From: Rostrohypoxylon terebratum
Lineage: Eukaryota; Ascomycota; Sordariomycetes; Xylariales; Hypoxylaceae
DNA length: 64,000 nt
Assembly (NCBI GenBank): GCA_022497145.1
Contig: MU385984.1
Span: 1-64,000 of the forward strand
Direction of reading: 5' to 3'
The position numbers and the translations under genes are program-made. The notes beneath the pieces were generated by a model. That model did not search any database. It saw only the letters and a list, made by a program, of their open reading frames with translations, and was not told where the DNA came from. How positions within the stretch are numbered: the first letter of the stretch is position 1; every line of letters begins with the position of its first letter. Positions 56,166-64,000 of the stretch are shown here, one piece after another.

Positions 56166-59100
56166 CTAAATGATCACTTCCTCATCGTCAGGGTCCTCGA
56201 TACTCGTCCTGCGGGTGGCCTCGTGAGTGCTTTTGATTTTCTCGCCGTCCTCACCCGTGATTTCGCCAGCCTCCTCGACCCTTTCTGGCGTCTCGCCCTC
56301 TTTAGTCTTTTGCTTATCCTTTTCTTTCGATCCAAAGGGCCAGAGGCTGGTGAAGGACGATGTCTTTTGGTTCTGGGATGGGGGATGGACCGGGAGAGGC
56401 TTTACTATGACCCCCTCCTTCTCGTTGCTTCCGTCTTTATCTACTTCCGGCATTGCGAAATCGCCAAACTCCTCGTCTTCTTCATCGCCCTCGGCTGCGT
56501 CGTCTTTATCAGAGTCAGAGTCATCTCTACCATCGCCAAACCTTTCCCTACCTCGTCGCAAGGCACCTCGCCACCAACTACCTCGAGATGCCCCAGAACC
56601 CCAAGCGTCTCTATTCCCGTCGTCTTCGCCAAGCCCATCGTCACTCTCGTCGTCGTCGTCGACGTCTTCTTCCCCGTCATCCTCAAAGGGATTGCGAAGA
56701 ACGCCCGCGGTATTCCCGGCGGACCTGAGCTCATCGGGTTGTTCGTCATTCTCCACATCGTCAGACTGTGACGAGGCGGCTGCTGCGTTCTTCTGATGCA
56801 TCTTCAACCTTGCAGCGAGTTGTAGACGCGCGCGCGACGGAGGGATATTGAGCGGCGGAGGCGGAGGCGGTGGGGGCGGAACAGAGGGGGGGTCCATTGA
56901 CGCCGAAGATGTATTCAGCGGGTCGGTGTAGGCGCGAAACTGCTAGAGCGTGAGTAGACACGTCGTATCACGCTTCGCAAACGCATGTCAAGGTAGGGTA
57001 TTTGAATATAGTATGCGCAAAGATAGTTCGGGGGCAATTAGAACGTTGCAAAACTCACCTCGTTATTGACATCCTCTTCGTTGTCTTCTGCATCATCCTC
57101 TTCCTCATCACTAGAACTGCCGAAGCCGGACCCAGATAGCAGACCGGAGCTTATGCTAAAGGGCCCGAGACTACTTCCGCTGCCATTATCCTGTATCTCC
57201 ATGCCGCCGCCGCCATTTAGTCCCGCTTCAGCAAGCGCGCTCGAACCTCCGCCCTGGCCGCCACCGAGCCCAAGACTTGATAAACCCATGCCGCCAAGGC
57301 CGTTTCCAGCCATCTGCGCTCGGTTTAGAGCAACTTCCGGTCTGATGCCACCGAGAATGGCGTTGTCCCTCTCTCGCGTTTCTGCAAGAGCACCTTCGAC
57401 GTAATTAATCCAATCCTGGCTCATTACACGATCCAGCACGAGCTCCGATAGAAGCTCTGGCGGATTACGTTCGGTGAACTTGACGACCTCTTCGGCAATA
57501 AGAGTGAGATGGCCCATGTAGCCCATGCGAGTCTTGTTACGGGCTTGTGACTGCTCGCTAGTCGCTTGGCCATTGATGATAGCGTTCGTGATATCGGCAG
57601 CTTCGAACAACGAGATAGCTAAAGTGGGATTGTAGCCACGATCCATAGGTCCGTTGAACACTTGTTGGACAATATCGTAAACGACATTGTGAAGAAAGTT
57701 GTTCCAAGGATACATGAAGAAAAACGACTAGATCGAGATTAGCCTCATAATGAGTATAGCTGAGATGTCGCTCAGGATCACTCACCAATATCGTTGGCAC
57801 CACCTGATATTCCACAAACTGCATCTTGAGGAAGTCACCAACAACCGGGTCAAGGCGCTCCACGTTTCCGGGCGGAGCGGGATCCGGTTGACCTTCGGCC
57901 GTGATAGGTATTTCGCCTGACGGAATGCCAGCATTTTCAAGTTTTAGCTGCGAGAGTTCATCGGATACCGCGCTTAGCTCGTTTGCCATAGAATTGTCGA
58001 TCACAGTGGAAGAATCCGCGGCGAATGGGGGAATCGCTTCTCCCAGTTGAGCTGTTTGACTTGTAGAAGTTGCCAGTGCCTCGCCAGGGCTCGCAGGTGA
58101 TTCCGCGGACTTAACCGACGGTTGCGTTGCTTCGGCGTTGATAGATATGTCACCCTCACTATACTCTGGCTTGTCGCTGGATTCGCCTGGCTGTTGCGCC
58201 TCCGTGGCTGACTGCGACGGTTGTGACACCAAGCCAGCCATTTGGCTACCGTCCTCTCCCGTGAGTTGCTGTTGCTGTTGGGCTACCGGCTTCTTCGGTG
58301 AGAGGGGCGCGACAACAAGTTCGGGGTTTTCAAACTGTTGGCCGTCGACTTTGCCGTCATGGACGATCAATCTCGGAGAGCTCAGAGGCTCTTCTACAAA
58401 GTCATCGTCCTCCCTATCTAGGAAAGACGAGGCTGGCCCACCAGCGATTTCGTCCTCGGCCTTCACAAATTCGTGGGATGTATCCTCGGTCATCTCGCCT
58501 ACCGGAGCAACTTCCTCAAAGCCGTCATCATCAGATGCATTTGTGACTTCGAGACGACGGCCATCATCTGGCGACGAGTGGCGCATGCGCATAGTCAGAT
58601 CCTCAGACGATTGTACCTCTTCACCACGACTAGTAGCTAGCCTACCTTGAGCACGTAATCGCTGTCGCTCTTCGTCCCTCAGGGCAATAACCTGCTCCGA
58701 GCCAACTTCGTTTAGAAGCGCCATGTTGCTGCAATGGAGGAGCTCGGCCATGAGTTCGCAAGTCTTGAAGCGGTCGAAGCCGAGGGGTTCGATCTTTTCA
58801 CCAAACGTCGACTCTAGTCGATGCTTTTGGGCCGGCGCGTTGAGAACAAGTGACATGAAGTCCGGGACGTGGTTGGCGAAGAAACGAAGAAGAGTGCCGA
58901 GATAAATGGGGTCGCGGCTGGATGGCAAGGCATTCGAGTCGGTCCCAACGTCCGGGTCATAATCAGAGTTGTTCTTTCGAATCACTTCGATGACAATCCC
59001 CACGCCCACAGTCAGGGCATTCCCACCGCCGAGCATATATCCGATGAGCGTCTGAATACATGGCCTGGACACTAACTGGCGCGTAAGTTCGTTCGGGCCG

Positions 59101-60003
59101 ATACAAGCTTGCTCGTTCTGTGAGGCATTAGCAGAGACTGTGATGATGGCCTTGATGAAATCGCCAGCGGACGTTTGGGTGGCATAATTATGCTGCGGCC
59201 CAAGAAACGACAACAACGTCGGCATGACGTCTTTCGTATAAAGCCACTATTGGGAGCAAAATCGCGTTAGCCGACTCTCTTAGCACCTGTTTGCGCATTA
59301 CGCTTCTTATTTCTGGATCTGGACATAAGCATACCTCAACTATGCCCTGCCCGTTCTCGGTCCTTTCGAGACTAATGATCTTGAGAAGGAGATCCATGAT
59401 CATGGGGCAGTCGACGTGTCGTAGCATGTCAGAGATGGCATCGTCGAGAGATTTTAGCAAGGCTATCATCTCGTCTGTCTTCTTGTCGAACAACGCCTCG
59501 TTAACTTTCGTAAAGTAGCTAGCTTGTAGTGGATCTAAGGGAGAGGGAAGCTTCAGGAAGTTCCAGAAGTTGCACAAAAGAGGACGGCTCTCCATCAAGG
59601 CCTCGTAGATAGACCAGTTATCGGAGGAAAGGACTTCGGCGGCAACATAAGCATATCTATTGCGCTTCTTCTCAGCCTCATCCTCGTCCGCACCTTCGCT
59701 AGTCGCTCTCGATGAGGCACGAGGGCGACCGAAAGACAGACCCCTAGATCTCCCTTTCTTGTCATCGTCGTTAGTCTCGTCTTCGGTAGTTTCCACGGGC
59801 TCGAGTTTTGGTGTTATAACATATTCGAGCAGCTGCTCGAGAACCTTAGGTTCGCGCAAGTATTCGATAAGTTTAGTGTTGTGCTGTTTCAACTCCTGGA
59901 TCAGGTCGCTCTCGTCAAGGAGATCTTCGAGTTGGAAGTCAGGTTTATCGAGAATGGTATCGATAGTTGAGATGTTGGCGTAACCGCCAAATCTCCAAAA
60001 CAT
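56166..60003 (-). CDS. SIT4 phosphatase-associated protein (SAPS/PP6 regulatory subunit family)
   Basis: Four exons on the minus strand, 60003-59335, 59246-57786, 57727-57059 and 56942-56166, all end on codon boundaries and give 1191 residues. The start is set by MFWRFGGYANISTIDTILD, the conserved N-terminus of fungal SAPS proteins; the in-frame ATG 17 codons upstream is less likely. The helical SAPS domain runs from about 20 to 760 and includes LLDESDLIQELKQHN, DNWSIYEALMESRPLLCNF, GIVEWLYTKDVMPTLLSF across intron 1, and PTILSFFFMYPWNNFLHNVVYDIVQ across intron 2. A long acidic low-complexity insert lies at about 430-640. The C-terminus has a proline run (PPPPPPPPP) and acidic stretches. The family holds the PP2A-like phosphatase Sit4/PP6 and links it to G1 progression and nutrient signalling; this role is inferred from homology. 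Confidence 0.94.
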
Positions 60004-60803
60004 GGCGACTCGCGATGAGGGCGACGAGGGCGACGATGAGAGCGATGAAGACAATTACCTAGTACCCTAAGTCACTGCGCCGGCTAGGCTGCACCGGCAC
60101 CAGACACAAAAGGTAGTGGGCGTGAATGGTGCAATGAGGGCGGGCGGGGATGGAGATCGTTGGCGGGCGTCAGATGCGAGATTCGGCATACGAATGCAAG
60201 TAAATTTGATCAATTTGTCAGGTTGGTCTTTAGTGCCTTAGGTTTTTCGCATCTCAAACCCCTCAAAAAAAAAAGGGGGGGGTGAGACCTGAGCGAATTT
60301 CAAATAGTACTGCGATTGGAGAATTAGATCTTCGCGAATGCTGGAGGAAGAAGAAAAATGAAGATATGGTCAGGCAGCGATCGTGGGATTTAGGTGCTTG
60401 TCCAGGTGCATCCAAGATTCCAAGGATGTCCCTTAGCAGGTATGTAGGTAGGTAGCTAGTAGTAGGTAGGACCTAGGTAGTAGTTACCAGGTAAGATGTG
60501 GATGCGAGATGGTAGTAGGTAGGTAGGTAGGGAAGGTACTTGTACATTTGTGCTGGTGCTGGTGCTGGTGCTGGTGCTGGTGCTGGTGTTTCATACCTAT
60601 GTATTACCTATTACCTACTAAGTACTACTAGGTACAGTATCATAGATGTATAGTGTCTGGTCGCTTCAGCCACATCTACTACTTAATGTCACAAACCAAC
60701 TTCAAAAACCAAATAAGTGGATACTTACCCTAACCAATCACGGCTAATGATCGGGTTGATGTGTTGAGATCAGAACACATCAAAACACATCAACTAAAAA
60801 CCC
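60004..60803. other. Spacer upstream of the SAPS gene, with (TGGTGC)n array
   Basis: No gene seen. It contains a TGGTGC hexamer array of about six copies at 60551-60588 and CCTAGG/GTAGG clusters at 60440-60530 and 60600-60640. From 60757, a TGATGTGTTGAGATCAG block occurs once, before it recurs at 60804 as the probable LTR start. Confidence 0.45.
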
Positions 60804-61091
60804 TGATGTGTTGAGATCAGATCACATCACAACACATCACGATGGCTTCAACGTTCAAGAAGAGGAGGAACATTTCCTATATAAAGCATAGCACATTGCA
60901 TGTATCTAGTCACTCACTTAGTTCTTTAGTTATCAATCTAAGTCTATTCACTACGAGTAGGGAGAGGACTCCAAGCCTCTCTAACGAACATACTTGATTG
61001 ATTATACTTGACCTCTACAATTACTGTTACCTTAAAATCAAGACCCCCTTATGAAGCTATACTTACTAAGCCTAAGTATAGGTTCGTCACA
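60804..61091 (+). mobile_element. Decayed solo LTR, same family as 1-137
   Basis: The region starts with TGATGTGTTGAGATCAG, has a TATA-like TATATAAAGC near 60880-60889, then TAGTTCTTTAGTTATCAATCTAAGT, the shared GAGAGGACTCCAAGCCTCTC block, and ends GGTTCGTCACA. The second half matches 1-137 and 61140-61331 in order. No internal coding region follows. The exact left border is uncertain because TGATGTGTTGAGATCAG is duplicated 47 bases upstream (60757). Confidence 0.6.
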
Positions 61092-61109
61092 CCCACAAGG
61101 GAACGCGGA

Positions 61110-61331
61110 GAAGTAATATAAAAAAGACGGTATTTCCTACTGTATTTAGTCTTTGTTCTTTAGCTTTCAATCTAAGTATTTAAACTGCACTTAAATATAA
61201 AGTCCCATAAAATCTCTTTTACGAACAGAATCGTCAACCTTACAGTATTATTACCTTAAAACTAAGTACCTTAGGGTACGTATCCGCTCTACGAAGTTAG
61301 TTAAATAAAAGTAGTAAACGGGTTCGTAACA
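61110..61331 (+). mobile_element. Second, more decayed LTR copy
   Basis: Begins with TAATATAAAAAAGACGG, comparable to the TATA region of the preceding copy, continues TTTGTTCTTTAGCTTTCAATCTAAGTA, then a mutated form of the CTCTCTNACGAACA block, and ends GGGTTCGTAACA. It lies head to tail directly after the previous copy. The left border is approximate. Confidence 0.5.
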
Positions 61332-61467
61332 ATATTAAATTTTATATATAAATAAATATATTTAAAAATAAAATTTAATTATAACCGCGTGAAATTTTTT
61401 TAATTTTTTAAATGTTATAAATATATATTTTAATAGTTTTTTTATTAATTTTATATAATATAAATAA
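61332..61467. repeat. AT-rich block, probable RIP relic
   Basis: Nearly all A and T (AATTTTATATATAAATAAATATATTTAAAAATA type). It was the insertion target of the solo LTR at 61468. With 61757-61960 it probably formed one older repeat. Confidence 0.5.
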
Positions 61468-61756
61468 TGTGACGAGCTGTGGCAATCTTTGTTCGATCTA
61501 CAGCTGTTAAGAGAGATGCTGCAGTCTTTGTACATCTCCCTTCAACCTAAGACTGCTTTGTAGCTTCTAGGCTACAGATCTTAGGCTACAGTTTTCTAGA
61601 AGCTCTACAAGCTTCTAGACCACCAGCCATCATGTATAAAATGCTCCCGCTTCCTGTAGACGTAGATCGCCTCTTTTCCCTCCTCAGCTTAGAATCTTCG
61701 TCTATAGAGCTATTTCTGCCGGTACCTTGGAGTCGGTTCTGATCCTAGCCGTGACA
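61468..61756. mobile_element. Solo LTR, 289 bp, with AATAA target duplication
   Basis: The unit begins TGTGACGAGCTG and ends TAGCCGTGACA, so it has TG...CA ends with imperfect terminal inversion. AATAA directly precedes it (61463-61467) and directly follows it (61757-61761), a 5-base target-site duplication. GTATAAAATGC near 61634 can be its TATA box. Its base composition is balanced while the flanks are AT-rich, so it inserted after the flanks were mutated. No internal retrotransposon sequence is present; unequal recombination between LTRs is the usual explanation. It is not similar to the other LTR family here. Confidence 0.8.
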
Positions 61757-62862
61757 AATAATTAATTTTATATTACGTTAAATTATTTAAATTTAAAAAA
61801 AATAATGTTTTTAATGTAAATTATATTTGAAATTTACATTTAAACGAAAAGTTAACTTAAACAATTACGTCGTATTAATGTACGTTTAAATTTAAATTAA
61901 AACTCGAGCTAAGATTAAACGGGTTAAATTTAAACTGGACTTAGTTTAAATTGCGGAGGACGAACAAGTAATATGTAAGGGCTACACACGTGCATGTGGC
62001 GCAGTAAGCCTCCATTAATTGATCTCTCCAGAGCCTAAGCTCTTTCCGCACAGCAATCTCTTGCCTTACTGTGCGGGCAGGTCCGCGCGAAACCCTGATC
62101 GGACGAGGTACTGCTTACATAGGTAAGTAGGTAACTGTATTTTACACCTAGTGGATACTAGGTACATCTACATCTATGTACATTGTACAATACCTAATAA
62201 TAATCACTTACCATTTCAAAGTTGACACTATATTTTACCTTCATATACATTGTTATTATATTATATATATATGTCACAAGTATGCTCGACATTGTTAGAG
62301 AAAAAACACACGAGTAAGTGGAAAAGATATCAACACACACAATCAAGACTTATCCAGGCAAAAACCGCCCTCACGACAAAGTTCATGCTCAATCATATAT
62401 TTAAGCCCCTCGGGATGCGGCGATTGGGTATATATTTTGTCCCATATCTAGGTAGGTACTGTTGCCATCATTGATCAGCCTAACGATGTCAACACACCAC
62501 AAGAAAGATGGTGCCAACCTTAGACTTTACAATACCACCAAATCTCGTAACTTCGTGCCTCAATTCGGTTCCATCCTATAGCCTTCCAATCACTTGGCCT
62601 GGAAAACCCCATCTTGAGGTTTGTTCTCTTATGAGCTGCCTCAAAGGATGACTTAATTCCAGTTACGCGATGGCCACAGCATTCGAGCCTAGCTCCCATG
62701 ACCCTTCCAACTTCCAGAGAGAGCCGCGTTATCCAGCCGTGAAAGGATGATGAAATTTTCGATGGGAGCATAGATTACCAACCAACACCAGGACCAGTCA
62801 CTTCTCCTTTCCCGTTCTTCTCTTTTAGGGTCCCCATGTATTGTCTTGTCTTATATGTGTTT
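61757..62862. other. AT-rich relic then spacer, no gene seen
   Basis: 61757-61950 is AT-rich and probably continues the RIP-mutated repeat interrupted by the solo LTR. The rest up to the NudF stop holds an imperfect inverted repeat GGCGCAGTAAG / CTTACTGTGCG (61998-62078) and TA-rich runs near 62250-62270. Short frames show no family features. Confidence 0.45.
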
Positions 62863-63999
62863 TCAGTTGGCAAACACCCTCAATTTGCAGTCCACACATC
62901 CAGTTGCGATCACACATCGGATCTGCACATCGGCCTTCGAGATACCATTTGTAGTAGAGATGCCATTCTGCCTCTCAGCTGACCCGTTCGGCACTGCTTC
63001 GCGTACGATTCCTGGCGCCCACCTGAGGCAGGATACGAAATGTCCATGTGCGTCTACGAGCATCTTCACGCACTTTCCTTCTTGGGACAAATCCCAGCAA
63101 CGCAAGACTTTGTCGTCGGAGACGCTGAGCAGATATTTCCCTCCCGGATGAAAGACTAATGCTCTCACCCAATTATCATGCCCCACGAGAGTTCTGATGC
63201 AGTTGCCTCGTGCGTCCCAGATACGTATCGACTTGTCTCGAGATCCCGTCGCCATGAACTCTGCGGAGCTCGATGCTGGGGGCGGCTTACTCAATCCGGC
63301 CAAGGGCGCAAGGTACTGGTAGGTGGAAGGAGGTGCTAGAGTACAGCATTCGATCGTATGCTCGTGGCCGACCAGCGTTAATTTGCTCTCGGGGTTTGCG
63401 AGCGAGATATCCCAAAGGCGAGCCGTCTGGTCATTGCCGGCAGACAAGATGTAGCGACCATCCGGCGATGGGCAAACATCCCTAACCCATTCCGCGTGTC
63501 CTCGTATCGTCTTAACACAGTAACCTGTCGACACATCCCATATACGCAAGGTCTTGTCCCTAGAGGCAGACACCAGAAGATTACTAGAACTTGGTGCACC
63601 GGCTGCGCCTGATGGAATGAACCGAACGGCACTAACGCTGTGATCATGCCCTGGCAGAGTCCTGATATTCTTGTAGTCTTCGGAAGGGTCCCATAATTTA
63701 ATAGTCAGATCACTCGAGCACGATGCGAGCAGGGTTCCTCCTCTTGGGCCACCAAAGTCGACGTCTAACACCGCTTTTGTATGTCCTTTTATCGTCCGCT
63801 CTAGTTCTCCGAGCTCCCAGTCCCATATTTTTATCGTGTAATCTTCGGAGCCGGTGGCTAGCGAGGAGAAGACAGGGTGAAACGCGACAGAGGTGATAGG
63901 ACCTCTGTGGGACTCCAGGGTGTGGCGTGCAGGAGATCGGGGCAGCCAACTAGCGGGATCCTGGTTTCGCTTAGATAGAGAGGTGGGCGTTGCATTGTC
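62863..63999 (-). CDS. nudF: Nuclear distribution protein NudF/PAC1 (Lis1), partial at the right edge
   Basis: An open frame of 378 residues runs from the window edge to the stop at 62863. It lacks the N-terminal LisH and coiled-coil part, which must lie beyond 64000. Six to seven WD40 blades are visible: ESHRGPITSVAFHPVFSSLATGSEDYTIKIWD, then GHTKAVLDVDFGG...DLTIKLWD, GHDHSVSAVRFIPSG...DKTLRIWD, GHAEWVRDVCPSPDGR...QTARLWD, GHEHTIECC...DKSIRIWD, GHDNWVRALVFHPGG...DKVLRCWD, and the terminal GHFVSCLRW...GCVDCKLRVF. Spacing and the serine-rich insert (LAGLSKPPPASSS) match fungal Lis1. The protein regulates cytoplasmic dynein with NudE/NudC and is needed for nuclear migration in hyphae. No intron is seen in this part. 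Confidence 0.93.
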   Translation of the reverse strand, partial: DNATPTSLSKRNQDPASWLPRSPARHTLESHRGPITSVAFHPVFSSLATGSEDYTIKIWDWELGELERTIKGHTKAVLDVDFGGPRGGTLLASCSSDLTIKLWDPSEDYKNIRTLPGHDHSVSAVRFIPSGAAGAPSSSNLLVSASRDKTLRIWDVSTGYCVKTIRGHAEWVRDVCPSPDGRYILSAGNDQTARLWDISLANPESKLTLVGHEHTIECCTLAPPSTYQYLAPLAGLSKPPPASSSAEFMATGSRDKSIRIWDARGNCIRTLVGHDNWVRALVFHPGGKYLLSVSDDKVLRCWDLSQEGKCVKMLVDAHGHFVSCLRWAPGIVREAVPNGSAERQNGISTTNGISKADVQIRCVIATGCVDCKLRVFAN

Positions 64000-64000
64000 C

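Noticed and set aside
62863..63999. A truncated, N-terminally deleted NudF pseudogene
   Set aside because: The frame is open to the very edge of the window; the missing LisH part is most simply outside.

Overview
The window looks like a 64 kb piece of nuclear DNA from a filamentous ascomycete, probably a Sordariomycete. The reasons are short GT-AG introns of about 47-150 bp, AT-rich repeat remnants with the look of repeat-induced point mutation (RIP), fungal gene families (trehalose phosphorylase, NudF/Lis1, SAPS protein, S8 protease, OPT transporter, YAT-type amino acid permease, highly reducing PKS, NRPS), and spacers full of short CCTAGG/TACCTA motifs. No species is assigned.

Layout, left to right. 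1-3.2 kb is repeat ground: the end of an LTR, an AT-rich block and a 274 bp TA-flanked MITE with 27 bp inverted repeats. 3.2-6.1 kb (+) encodes a trehalose phosphorylase with many introns. 7.7-8.9 kb (+) is an intronless flavohemoglobin. 11.8-19.5 kb (+) is a 2485-residue highly reducing PKS whose C-methyltransferase motif is destroyed and whose enoylreductase is a relic. 19.9-20.7 kb (-) is a mitochondrial Mn/Fe superoxide dismutase. It is followed by the GINS subunit Psf3 (+) and a TIP11/Ntr1-type G-patch splicing factor (+). 26.6-28.2 kb (+) is a secreted subtilisin-like protease, convergent with an OPT oligopeptide transporter (28.5-31.8 kb, -). 34.9-37.1 kb (-) is an amino acid permease. 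37.1-44.9 kb is almost gene-free and holds a 343 bp pogo/Fot1-type MITE, simple repeats and a doubtful gene relic. 46.1-54.1 kb (-) is a 2615-residue NRPS-like protein. 56.2-60.0 kb (-) is a SIT4-associated SAPS protein. 60.8-62 kb is a stack of decayed LTRs with one clean solo LTR flanked by AATAA duplications. 62.9-64 kb (-) is the C-terminal part of NudF/Lis1, running off the right edge.

The most unusual object is the NRPS-like gene. Two canonical introns join three long open exons without a break, yet nearly every catalytic motif is altered. None of its three carrier domains keeps the phosphopantetheine serine, both condensation domains have lost the catalytic histidine, the adenylation domain has lost the A7 aspartate and A10 lysine, and the epimerization domain keeps HHxxxD but appears to have lost its second catalytic acid. 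A detached adenylation C-subdomain lies between a carrier domain and the epimerization domain, an odd order. The intact frame suggests selection for a non-catalytic role, but young pseudogenization cannot be ruled out from one sequence.

The gene set is mostly housekeeping and nutrient acquisition (protease, peptide transporter and amino acid permease lie in sequence). The PKS and NRPS-like genes do not form one biosynthetic cluster: they are 27 kb apart with housekeeping genes between them, and I see no nearby P450, trans-enoylreductase, hydrolase or pathway regulator.
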